Positions 22,543-32,781 of a stretch of 41,816 nucleotides of DNA are shown here, piece by piece. How positions within the stretch are numbered: position 1 is the first letter of the stretch; the number at the start of each line of letters is the position of its first letter. Origin of the DNA: Gamarada debralockiae. Taxonomy: Eukaryota; Ascomycota; Leotiomycetes; Helotiales; Hyphodiscaceae. The stretch spans positions 1 to 41,816 of the forward strand of contig NXFV01000618.1 of assembly GCA_002803225.1 (NCBI GenBank), given 5' to 3'. The notes beneath the pieces are model-generated. The model saw only the letters and a program-made list of their open reading frames with translations, was not told where the DNA came from and ran no database searches. The translations under genes and the position numbers were made by a program.

Positions 22543-22835
22543 GAAAGAGGTACTATACCCGATTGTTGCTCACTTGCCGGGCCCTCTCTTCCTTTGGTTT
22601 GGTTTCGGAACCACCTTCCCACCTTGATCAATTGTGGAGGTGTCCTCTGCCGCGAGCATAAGGGCTGGAATTATATCACCAACCTAGTGTGGGGATGATA
22701 CGACAGAATGAACTCGGAAGCCGGATGACGCTGTTCAGCACCCCTATATCTGTATGAGTCCATGCCTGCCGTCCATAGCAAATTGCAGGCAAAGTTGCCT
22801 TCGAACTACTCGAAAATTTCTTTAAGCGTACTATC

Positions 22836-23633
22836 ATGGCCCCTCCAACACCAGCAACACGAAGTCTGGAAGGCAAGGTAGCCCTCATCACCGGCTCTGC
22901 CACAGGCATTGGCGCAGAGACGGCGCGGGATCTTTCAAGGAGAGGAGCATCCACTGTGATTTGCTACTACTCTGACGCACAAAAGTCTCTGGCAGAAGAG
23001 GTTCTTTCCAGTTTGGCTACAGCAGAAGCCTCTATCACCGCCCAGGTTGACCTGTCTACATGGGACGGTCCCCAGAAGCTTGCAGATACAGTTCGAAGCA
23101 AATATGGCAACCTGGACTTTCTTATCAACAATGCCGCAAACGGTGGCATGGTGCCGTTCGATACCCCTGATGACGAACTGCTAAGCAAGACATGGGACCT
23201 GACCTTAAACACCAATGCTCGCGGAACATACCTTCTTATCCGGGCTGTGCTCCCGTTTCTATCGAAGACGAACTCGAGAATCATCAACGTCACGTCTGAT
23301 ACCGTCCGTGATCCACCAGTGGATTCAGTCATCTACGCTGGCACGAAAGGCATGATTGAAGTCATGACTCGCGCTCTGGCACGTGAACTACCACGCAAAT
23401 TTGGCTGCACGGTCAATGCCGTTGCGCCTGGTCCGGTGGCCACATCGGTCATGAAGAGAGCGCCACCAGAGTTCATGGACTCGGTCAAAGTAGTTCTGGA
23501 TAAGACGCCTGTGGCGTCAAGGATGGGAGAGCCGGAGGAACTGGCGTGGATGATTGCTACGTTGTGCGAGCCTGGATCAAGCTGGGTAAATGGGCAGGTC
23601 ATCTCCGTCAACGGAGGCTCTGTGCTAAATTGA
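22836..23633 (+). CDS. Short-chain dehydrogenase/reductase (ketoreductase type)
   Basis: A single exon of 265 aa, normal for classical SDRs. The nucleotide-binding turn is TGSATGIG (19-26), NNAA (99-102) replaces the usual NNAG, and the catalytic triad is Ser154, Tyr167 and Lys171 (YAGTK). APGPVAT supplies the substrate-side loop and VISVNGG the C-terminal signature. It is a cytosolic NADPH- or NADH-dependent carbonyl reductase, similar in layout to fungal ketoreductases acting on aromatic polyketides such as versicolorin or naphthol reductases. The lack of introns is unusual for this neighbourhood. It is divergent from the cupin gene. Confidence 0.93.
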   Translation: MAPPTPATRSLEGKVALITGSATGIGAETARDLSRRGASTVICYYSDAQKSLAEEVLSSLATAEASITAQVDLSTWDGPQKLADTVRSKYGNLDFLINNAANGGMVPFDTPDDELLSKTWDLTLNTNARGTYLLIRAVLPFLSKTNSRIINVTSDTVRDPPVDSVIYAGTKGMIEVMTRALARELPRKFGCTVNAVAPGPVATSVMKRAPPEFMDSVKVVLDKTPVASRMGEPEELAWMIATLCEPGSSWVNGQVISVNGGSVLN

Positions 23634-24328
23634 TGGCGCTGATGACTGGTCACATGTTTTCGAGACAGACAGGGCTGAATGTATCCTAGAAGCCTTTCCT
23701 CCTAAGCTACTTAAGCGGTCGTTTGCGTGATCAAGCTGGCCTGGTCGCAGAGGCTTACGCAAAATTTAGTGACCGCACTAGCCACAAATCACAAGATATT
23801 CAAAGGGCTTGGAAGCTTCCTAGCTGTTGCTCCTCACAACAGGTCCCGGAGGTTTAGTCTGACCCTCATTCCGCTTATAAATTATCATCGATGCTACCTA
23901 AGACAGTCCCTATCTTAAGAGTACTTTAGACATCATTAGGGGAGGAACGCCCGAAAGCTGAAAAAGTTGGTTCCCATGTTGTGAGGATTCAAGATCACGC
24001 AGATATCTCGTCATCGACTTCAGGGAATAATCGAGCTGCCGAGCCACTCTGTTTGTAGCCTTGGTTCCCCCTGAAGAAGTTCAGCTCTTCGACGATTAGC
24101 CTTTGTAACTCCCTCACCAGGAATTCACTGGCTAATAGCTTGCTTACCCTTATCGTGTATCGTGATTGCCTCAGTGCGTGAGCTGCTAGCCCGCGCTTCA
24201 CAGAGGTTACTTAACCTGATCTTTCAAAATTAGCGCGGAGAATACATTTTTCGCACCCCTCCGCACTCTGTAGATACCACCCATAAGATAACCTTCTGGG
24301 CGCCCTAGCATCTCCAGGAAACCGACCT

Positions 24329-24337
24329 GCGGAGCCG
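24329..24337 (+). promoter_or_regulatory. Orphan composite site GCGGAGCCG
   Basis: A perfect copy 75 bp from a second copy, in the same orientation, with no start codon of a recognised gene nearby. Confidence 0.4.
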
Positions 24338-24411
24338 AGAGGAGAGGGTGTACGGGCAAGGGTGGTGAAAGTGGCACTTCGCTTGCCAGACGTTGTCATG
24401 TGTGGAGCCGA

Positions 24412-24420
24412 GGCTCAGCC
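24412..24420 (+). promoter_or_regulatory. Orphan composite site GTGGAGCCG
   Basis: The second member of the orphan pair. It has the GTGGAG variant seen in the strongest promoters. Confidence 0.4.
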
Positions 24421-24851
24421 TCAGAAATCCTATTTCTCGATAATGCTAGAGGTGTATCGACTTCTGGGTTGTGGCACTGTTTTTGCCAAATACATGGGCT
24501 ACACGAAACAAAGCCACGGCGTAGCTTTGCGCCAAAGCTCTCGGCAACCACCAGCTTTTCAATCTTTCAGGTATCAATTCATTATTTCCTTATCAATGGA
24601 TGTTTCTTGCGCATGGGAAAGTGTTGAAGTCTAATAGTGATGACAAACAATCTTTAATGAATGGATGCACATGGTATTAGGCGATGAGGCAAGTGGACAT
24701 ATAAGCATGAGTACATACGGCGGTCAAGGTGCCCTGCAGCATGTTACAAGCTTGCGATTTACTTCCGACGATGACCGCCTTGGCTGTGATACATGGATGA
24801 GAACCACTGCATGAAGCGACACAACGGTCTCTGTTCCTCTCTGATGGCCAT

Positions 24852-26898
24852 CTAGGCATTTACTTCCTTCTCCTTTGGCTGCTTAGGCGCATCAAGTGGC
24901 GCGTCAACGTGCATGGTGAAATCGCTCTTGGGATCGATAATCCAGGCTGAAGCTGTGCACTGCAGGTTAGCATTTGTCATATCACGGTGCATAGATTTGC
25001 AATGTGCTCACCAATGAGGGCGATAACAGAGAGCGCAAGTCCGAAGCCGTGGAGAGGACGAAGTGATGTGATATAGGCTTGCCGCAGACCGTGAACGCCA
25101 GCCCCAATGATTTGAGGAGTAACGCCTGGGATAGTAGCCAAGGCCGCGTTATTTTGGCTTCCCAAAGCTTGGATAAACGGGCCGAGCGATTGCGGTGAGA
25201 GCCCAAGAGGAATAACGGCGGCAGCAATGTCCTTAGGCAAGTGTTCGCCAATCTGCGAGTTGAAGATGGCGTTGCCGATGGCAAAGCAGACGGCTGCACC
25301 ACCAGATCTGGCGCTGATGAGGACACCGCTGCTGATTGCGAGCAGTTCTGGAGGAGCGCTGAAATGTGCAACCACCACAATGCAGGTCAAGGCTCCACCA
25401 AACCCGAGACCAATGAACACAGGAAAGCCCCAGACGCTCTTGGAGCTGCCGAAACCGACCGAGATCATCGTCGCTGTGAGAAAGTCACCAGTGGTAAAAC
25501 GTTGGTGGTTGGGAGTCTTACCATAGAAGAGAACAAAGCCAAGATAGGAGATTACCAGAGGCCATCTCAATTGTCTGCTCCAGGAACAATACACCGAGGC
25601 AATGACGGTGCCAACGACAGCTGAGATGAAGACGATGCAGAAATTTAGGCCAACCAAGATCGGATCTGTCTCAAAGAGTACCGACACTTCCAAGGGTACA
25701 TAAGTATTGGCCACGAAGAACGCCATGCCTTCAGTGAAGATCGCCAAACAGGCGATCACAAAATTTCGGCTATGTGTAAAAAGGCCGTGGTGGAACAGAC
25801 CATCCTTTTTGACAAAACCTTCATACAGGACCAAGAAGATAAGGAGTACGAGTCCGATGGTGAACGGAGCGACAACGTGAGGGTTCTTCCAGGAGAAGGG
25901 ATTCTCGGACCAGGTGAGGCCGATGCAGAGCACGGTGACGGATACTGGAAGCAGGATAATACCTACCCAGTCGAGCTTTCTAAGCTTTTCTCTCAACGTG
26001 TAGTTTACCTGCTCGGGCCGAGGAGGTGGGTTGTACAGTAACATGACGACAAGAGCCGTGAATGCGAAAAGGCCGGTGTTGAAGTACCAGACGGTGCGCC
26101 AACCACTAGAGTTTGTCTTCGTCAGGGCGCTACCCATCAGCAGAGCGACAACGGCAGCAACCGCAAAGATGCCAGTGACACCACCCTGAGCAGCAGGACG
26201 CCAGCGTCGAGGCAGGATCTCCGATGCCACGGCAAAAAGAAGCGGTTGCGTGGATGTGGAAATGCTAGCGAGCACGTTGCCTGCAAGTGCCATGTCGATA
26301 CTGGTGGCGCGTGATACGATAATGCTGCCAGCAAGGGCAAAGACACAGGAGATGACCAAGAACCATTTACGGCCCCTGACGTACGCAGTCAGCGTTGTTG
26401 TTCAATAGCAAGCATACAAGAGAAAATATGCACGGTTCGAAACATAATGTGTCCGGGAGGCATGCCGCTTACCAGTAATCGGCGGCTTGGGCAACTGGAG
26501 CGCCCAGGGCAAGGTTGACAATGGGAACAGATTGCGACATCCACTGCATCTTTTCAGCGCCACCAATGTCGGCGACCATACTCCGGGTAAGCTGCGCAAA
26601 CACAAATTAGAGTATGGAGTCAAGAAGATGTTGTTAGAGCGACCTACGAAACCAGATGACACGATAACCATCATTTCGGCGAAGCCAACAGCAAGAATAG
26701 CCTGTTTTGCCATCAGCAATCGCATGGGACGAGCAACAGCCTATTCACCAGGTAAACAAGGACGCATTTCACGCTGAGACCCCGATAGTTGTTCAGCTCC
26801 ATTGTGGCAACTCTTTCAATAGGAATCTCCTGCTCCGCATGCTCATATTGTTCGCTGGCGTTTGGGGCCTTCTCCTGGGTGATGGACTCAAAGGGCAT
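24852..26898 (-). CDS. MFS transporter, TRI12-type 14-TM drug:H+ antiporter family
   Basis: Six exons (26898-26749, 26701-26648, 26591-26473, 26375-25522, 25473-25012, 24952-24852) give 579 aa, the expected size for TRI12-like exporters. An N-terminal cytoplasmic tail of about 40 aa is followed by repeated hydrophobic helices. Landmarks are AILAVGFAEMMVIVSSG, QAADYWGRKWFLVISCVFALAG, SRATSIDMALAG, ASEILPRRWRPAAQGG and WRTVWYFNTGLFAFTA. The C-terminal cytoplasmic tail is Lys/Glu-rich. The 48-bp intron 25521-25474 has a length divisible by three and no stop, so it is easily missed; removing it restores FVLFYATMISVGFG. It is a plasma-membrane efflux pump, probably exporting the pathway product or its toxic intermediates. 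A GTGGAG half site with CCG 3 bp further on lies at 27125, upstream. Confidence 0.92.
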
Positions 26899-28561
26899 AG
26901 TGTCGAAAGCTTAAGGTTTATCTACCAAGAAGGTCGCTTCAAACGGTATGATTGGGCCTCCGTAGCGGAAAAGCAGCAGGCCAAAGGTTTGATAGAGAGT
27001 GGACGAAGTTGTGAAGCATGGAAGGGGGCTGACCACTGTTGACATGGGTCAGCCGATGATTCATATAGGCACTCGAGCAGCCGAAATGAAGGTAGCCTGG
27101 GCAGCCGGAGAGTCCACACCCTCCGCGTGGAGCAGCCGGTGGGGGACGGGGTATGCCAACGCGGGGGATTTCCAATTGGACACAAGCTTCATGCATTCAA
27201 ACTTCCTGGTCTTTGTCCTTTCGCAGCAGTGCACGCACCAGTTAGAGAACACTACGCTGTTTCATGTCCGGGTTCTTCCACATGTCCTTGCGAGCTGCTG
27301 CCTCAAGATACGAGGATATCAACCAAGAGGATCCAAGGCCGCTTAGGACAGGGAGGAAATCTCCTTGAATCACACTGATGAGCATACTTCCTAGGTCGAC
27401 AGTCTACAGCTGAAGCACGAAGACCCCACGACACCCCGGGCCAATGGTGTAGGCTAGAAGCTACTGAATAGTGTTCCAGCCGGCCAAACTCAACCTTCTG
27501 GCAAGGTTGCTTAAACCTAGCTGCTATGTTACAACGATTGTCCCGTATGCCAGATGGCGGAATCATACGTCTGGATTTTTCGAGACAGCATGGAAAAACT
27601 GCACACATACTACGGGAAGAGCACTGCAGTAATCACGACCTGCTCGCGCAGCCAGCGAGGGATTTGTCATGCTGAAGCTATGGCTCATTGAGCAAGTATG
27701 CCGTGAGCATCAAATATCTAGACAAAACTGGGGTCGCAGAGCCATGGAAGTTAAGACTACCGTGTATCATGCGGTTTGGAAGGAGTGAGAACCCTGCTGA
27801 AATATGAGGGCATCCCTCGCAGTCCGCTATCTCCCATCAAGCTATTCGTGCAGCGATTCTCATCCAATAGACGCTCAGAGAATTATTGGGCATTTTGAGT
27901 CAAGTCCAGCCTCGAGGACAAGAAAGATGCTAACTAAAGAGCAGAGATCGTGGCTTCCTCTGTTAGCTCGCTCGATATGCCGGGCTTCGTTGGTGCTCGT
28001 AACAGTTGCTTCGTACCAGAGAAATTTCGCCCAAATCTTGCATGTGCGACATGTACCTAAAAGCGGAGATGAAAATAAAAGCAGCACCTTTTGCATCTCT
28101 AGAAGTGGTAGTAAAGATGCTTTCCTACGTTATAGAGAGCCTCCAACTGGCAGGTACCAAAAATGGCACTTGTTAATGGAGTCGCAAGCCAGTACAGTTG
28201 ATCTTCGTACTTATACAGGGTCAGAAAATGATATAAAACTCATGTCGTTAGCAATACACATCTCTTGCATTGCTGAGCTTTCGGCAGTCGATCGGCGCTT
28301 TAGTGCTTGCATCCCAAAACAGTGAACAGTTCATTTCTTGTGCTTCTGAACTTCTGGATGAGTCGTGCTGCTGGTCAAACTGCGTATGCTTCTGGTCCAT
28401 AGGCTGCTTCAAATTCTACACTTCTGTTCTCATGTTTAGCCCTCTGAGAAAATGCTGTTTCTGCTATTTGATTGTCTATTTACAGAGAAGCGGTCGACCC
28501 AAAATCTGGCTCTATGGGGAAATATCGGCTAAATACACCGTTCGGATCATACTTTGCCTAT
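26899..28561. other. Intergenic, MFS promoter to BBE 3' end
   Basis: About 1.66 kb. A 173-codon ATG-initiated open frame at 27804-28325 (+) shows no domain, signal or family resemblance and is not called. Otherwise only short chance frames are present. The MFS promoter part (26899-27200) holds GTGGAGCAGCCG at 27125-27136, a spaced variant of the cluster motif. Confidence 0.45.
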
Positions 28562-30400
28562 TCAACCCAGATTTAGTACCCTGCTCTCCTATGAAAGAAA
28601 CGAGCGAAATTGAATAAAAAGGATGCTTACCTTGATCTTCCGCAGCCGCAAGTAATTCTTTCCGAACACATCTTCACTCTTCTCGATCAACATGCACGCG
28701 TTCCCGTTGACACCCAAATCTTGTCCACCATACTTCTTCTCGTAAGAACGAGCGGTCAAGTTTATTTCGTTTGTCCAGGCTTCTGCACGTTGGTCGCCTG
28801 CTGGATCGTGGTGTCTTAGCCCTGGTTAGCACCGCACTGACAATATCACAGAACAACATTTTCCACTCACTCTTCGCTTGATACGCACATTCCATGTTTT
28901 TCTACATGGATGGGGATACAGCTTGTCTCCGGTTTCTGCCGTATACTCATATGGAATTCGAGGAAAATCTTCGTATTTCGGACGTCTGGATTTGCCTCCG
29001 TATAGCGCAACCAGCGATCCCAGATCTCTTCTGGCATTCCCGGATGAAGATCAGTAATCGGTGCGCCACCATTGGCTTTTCGTGGTGCGCCGAGCAGCAA
29101 CATGTCGTCTATAACGTGGCTGAACTCGACCAGCGAGGGACACTGCGTGTTATGGTCGAGGAAAGGGTGTGCAACGTTGGTGAAGGACTCGAAAATATCT
29201 TTGAATGTGTCGGCACTGCCAAGGCCGAAGAAGTTCAAAATCAGGACGGGCTGAATATTTTAGAAGAGGTGTCAAGCAGACATAGTGAGAAAGGGTTATT
29301 GACCTGGCTATGCGGTGGTGGACCTCGGACGAAGTTCAGGAATCCTAAAATCCCTCGCTCCGTCGGTATATTCTTGATGAAGTTCTTTGGTAGGCATTAG
29401 CCTCGAGCATCCAGGCGAAGGTAGAGTGGATGCTTACTCTTAATGCAGAGAAGATGCCATCCCGTGCGTCGGCATGGAAGCCAAAGGATTGGAATAAGTA
29501 AGGACCCTGGAAGAAAGTCAGCACTGTGGCACAGATGATGTGACCGAGTATTTGTGGACTCACCTGTGGAGGATATGTCTTCAAGACAAATTGTGTAACC
29601 ACACCAAAGGACGAGGAGCCACCTCGTCGCAGAAGAGTTAGCCGCAATGCGGACGGCACAAGGGGCCCAAGGCAATACCTCTAATCGCGAAGAACAGATC
29701 GGCGTTCTCAGTCTCGCTGGCTTTAAGCACTTGTCCGTCGGCCACGACAGCAATTAACTCAAGGACGTTGTCGCATGCTGTAGGTCATGATCAGCATTAA
29801 CGGCCGTCGACGGAGAGCTGAGAGCTGCAAGACTGACCCATGCCATACTTGAATGAAAGCGGTCCATAGCCACCTAGAGTTCCAACCATTAGCGTTTAAC
29901 TGACCACCGACGGACAGTGGCATACCTCCAGTGAGATGGCCGCCGACACCTACGACATGCACGCCGCCTCCAATGCAGACGAGGTTCTCATCCCGCAGGG
30001 CTGTGTAAACATCATCCCAGAGACAGCCACCACCGACCGTTACTCGGCTGTTCTGCTTATCGATCGAGATGTCTTTCATGGCGCCCATATCGATGACCAG
30101 CCCATTCTCAATGCTGTTCGCCGACGAGTAATGGTGGCCGCCGCATTTTACGGCCAGCTTCAAATTAGACCTGATCCTGTATCAGGATTGCAAGCGTATT
30201 GGTCTTGTGTAGGGAAACACCTACCGCGTGGCGTACATAACTACCGTTGAAACATCTTTGGTAGAATTAGGAAAGGCAATAAGAGCAGCCTTTCGTTCTG
30301 AGCCTGCATTGGCCCGGCGCAAGGCTGGCGCGAACTCTGCCGAAGTCGGGGTCAAGATACGGCCGGAGAAACCGGTCTCTCGAAGGGCAGCTTCAGACAT
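28562..30400 (-). CDS. FAD-linked oxidase, berberine bridge enzyme-like (FAD_binding_4)
   Basis: Ten exons (30400-30225, 30170-29926, 29873-29838, 29777-29679, 29622-29564, 29506-29438, 29384-29304, 29250-28871, 28814-28631, 28588-28562) splice in frame to 451 aa. [22 protein letters not shown] carries the His expected to hold FAD covalently. [18 protein letters not shown] lacks the Cys of bicovalent members, so only one flavin bond is expected. [17 protein letters not shown] and KIFLEFH follow, then [16 protein letters not shown] and [12 protein letters not shown] near the end. Such enzymes oxidise alcohols, amines or phenolics with O2, often after secretion; no signal peptide is evident from this ATG. 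Two oddities: a reading in another frame over about 28871-28990 looks equally protein-like, and the usual KYDP...W tail is missing, so the 3' end may be altered. Confidence 0.82.
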
Positions 30401-30592
30401 ATTGGTTTGTTGTTGGTCCTTGTTCGTCTGTCTTCTTGCTGGTAAGTCAATCATGGCAGGCGCGGTTTTTGAAGGCATGGCCATTTGCCCCTGGCCATTC
30501 TCGGCTATGGAACGATAGCGCCCATCTAGATACGATTTAGCGCATTCCATAAATCGTGGGGCCCCGACTTGTCCTTTTTGATCAGCACGGGG

Positions 30593-30601
30593 GTGGAGCC
30601 A
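30593..30601 (+). promoter_or_regulatory. Near-match GTGGAGCCA (BBE oxidase promoter)
   Basis: One mismatch from GYGGAGCCG, about 193 bp upstream of the oxidase ATG, the same spacing as the perfect copies elsewhere. Confidence 0.35.
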
Positions 30602-30699
30602 TGGGGGACAACGTGGCTACCCATGCTAAGGGTGCGAACCATCGGGAACCTCGGTACCACGCAACAACGGCAAGATCGGCCGGGGGATGCGAGGAGTAG

Positions 30700-32320
30700 C
30701 TTAACGGTATCACGTGACCTTCCGAAAGATAATTTACTGTTGATTGATTACCGTATTAATTGGCACATAAGATAATGTGGGTTTGACAAGATACTAGCCA
30801 GATAAGATATGGTCTTAGTTGAAGATTGACTGCGAATCCATATAAGACATTATCTTAATTAACACTATAACAAGAGCTTAGCTCCTGAAGGTATATAGGC
30901 GATTTTACATTGGCGATTTCATATAGGCGATTTCCTATAAAATCAGGTGATATTCGCTGGAACTGCCGTAATTACTTGAGCTAGGTTCAATATTGTGCAG
31001 AGTCAGGAATAGTTGGCGATTAGTCAGCAGTTAGTTAGTGTACAGTCAGTTATAGAGTTAGTAGCTAGTACAACTAGTATGTGAAGACAGGAGCTAGGAG
31101 TGAGGGGTAAGTAAGGCCTATTGACCCTACTTAGGGGAGACAAGCTTAAGTTTTTATCACTTACAAGCGTACAAGTACTACAGAACCTCTTTCTAACCAC
31201 TACGAATACAACTACTATTGTCTCTCTTCCCATACAGCTACTTCTCTAATATACTGTAATCCCTCCTGCTGCTCCCCAGCTACCAGTAGCTTTTATAGAC
31301 ACCCTGAATTTCAGGATAATATAGACTTCATGTCGCTAAATTTTATAGAGCGCAATACCTTCAACTTAATGAATTTCCATAAGATATTAGGGCCTTGATC
31401 GCTAGGGGAAAGTACGGCAAGGAGGATTGTTGGCCTCGCTTATATTGTAGTTTATTTGTGTTTACTTGTAGACTTGCAATATAATTCCGTTCCTGCCTTC
31501 CTTGTCTTGCTGGTACTTATCAGCAGTCATACCATTTCCTATATCAAGTTCTTTATTATCGTCGCTCTCTCGGCCCTGCTGATATGTCTCGCCGGCTTTA
31601 GTCTGGTCATTCGCTGATATCTCTCTGGCTAAGGCGGTTTTGGTATGTCAAGCCCTTGATTTTTGGGAGGATTTTCTCGATTATTTGAATGCTGGGCAGC
31701 AGCACGCATTCTCTTGCCTGACGATACAGTGTATTAGCGCAGGCTACAGTTACCCCCAAGAGTGAAAACATACCCATTATATTAATTGTCTAGTGTAAAG
31801 AAGTGAAAAAGACCAGGGTTCAAATGGTTGAACTCATGTTCAGCTAAGGTGAGGTTAAGCGAGGTCATAAAGGCGTCTCCTATTCGCTTTTCAGGTATAG
31901 CGGTAGACGGCCCCCAGCTACCCTCCGGCCAAGGTCCGGCGACCCTCTTTTTGCTTAACCTCGCTATTAGAGATAACTAGTAATTAAGTGGAGAAAGGGT
32001 GACACATGGAAGAGGGCTCCTAGGACAGCTTCACGCTAGATACTAGCTTTGGAACGCTGGCGGCGCGCTAATAAATAGAAGGAAGGTTTGACAGAGTGAA
32101 TTTAGGTTTTTGTCCGAAGAGGTTTCCTAAGGATACATAATAGTAGTTTCTTGCGTAGCTCTTTAGCTAGTTCAGTATAAGAATAATCAATCAATCAATC
32201 AATATATTATATATTAATTAATTAATCTAATCTAATCTAAATTAGCTTAAGAAAATTGTCAATCTAATCTAATCTAATTAATTAATTAAATTACTTTTTC
32301 TTGAATAAATTTTGATACAC
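30700..32320. repeat. AT-rich, gene-free island
   Basis: No gene is recognised. Features: repeated TAGGCGATTT near 30897-30935; tandem-like AGTTAG/AGTCAG runs near 31022-31070; and a 10-bp inverted repeat (GAGGTTAAGC 31851-31860 with GCTTAACCTC 31953-31962) enclosing about 90 bp of GC-rich sequence, which could be a small MITE. Composition suggests old transposon debris with weaker RIP than 1-4870. Confidence 0.5.
32187..32288. repeat. Microsatellites (AATC)n, (TTAA)n and (TAATC)n
   Basis: Runs of AATC about 32187-32205, TTAATTAA about 32213-32224, and two separate runs of TAATC near 32225-32240 and 32260-32275. Simple-sequence expansion at the edge of the P450 pair. Confidence 0.85.
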
Positions 32321-32765
32321 TGCTCTTGTCTCATTATATTTTGACCATGTTGGAATCTCATGCATTGTCAGCATTCCCGATGCACTGTTGGTTCTCGTCA
32401 GCAAGTGGGATGATGTCAAAGCTATCCACACAAAGAATGCATTACAATGCTACAAGCAAACGTTACAAGACATCACCATGGCCATAGTATCTCCCAAATA
32501 TAATACCGCACTTTTTGAAGCACGAATATCTCTGCTCTTGTCCTCAGGATGGCTGGCGTTTCTAGGTCGCCAAACGGTTCATCAGTTGGGGGACGCCTTC
32601 TCTATTGAAAAGTCTCATGTCATTGAAACACTTGCTTTCCTTGTTGCATCTATGGCCGCTACCAATGGCGGGCTTAAAGCTTTATCCCTCTCCGACAGTC
32701 CAGATAGCAAATCGAACAGAGGTTCCAGTTCTAGCTCACTTGCCACGGCGCTGATGCCTCACTGA
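32320..32765 (+). pseudogene. Unidentified open frame, possibly the 3' fragment of a regulator-like gene
   Basis: An open frame of about 148 codons follows a TGA near 32317 and runs to TGA 32763-32765; it has no suitable ATG near its start. The translation (DVKAIHTKNALQCYKQTL, ISLLLSSGWLAFLGRQTVHQ, IETLAFLVASMAATNGGLKA, then a Ser-rich tail) has regular helix-like hydrophobic spacing and looks like real protein rather than a chance frame. It may be the C-terminal remnant of a larger gene whose 5' part was replaced by the AT-rich island. Resemblance to fungal regulator C-termini is only an impression. It ends 16 bp from the stop of the convergent P450. Confidence 0.35.
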
Positions 32766-32781
32766 AACGGGCAAACCAAAT

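Larger units (their letters stand above)
23634..24851. other. Intergenic with orphan regulatory motifs
   Basis: About 1.2 kb between the 3' ends of the SDR and the MFS gene. No open frame here shows a domain. Two perfect cluster motifs at 24329 and 24412 are unexpected between convergent 3' ends and may mark a lost or unrecognised transcription unit. Confidence 0.5.

Noticed and set aside
23995..24201. Minus-strand frame with a faint resemblance to a histone H3 core (ALRQSRY...LVREL)
   Set aside because: Only scattered identities, no alpha-N helix or C-terminal signature, and no ATG-linked N-tail; treated as chance.
27804..28325. 173-codon ATG-initiated open frame (+)
   Set aside because: No motif, no regular hydrophobic pattern, no neighbour relation; length is possible by chance. 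Transcript data would be needed to call it.
32187..32288. TAATC/TTAGATTA-like runs considered as interstitial telomere repeats
   Set aside because: Units are AATC and TAATC, not TTAGGG/CCCTAA; ordinary microsatellites.
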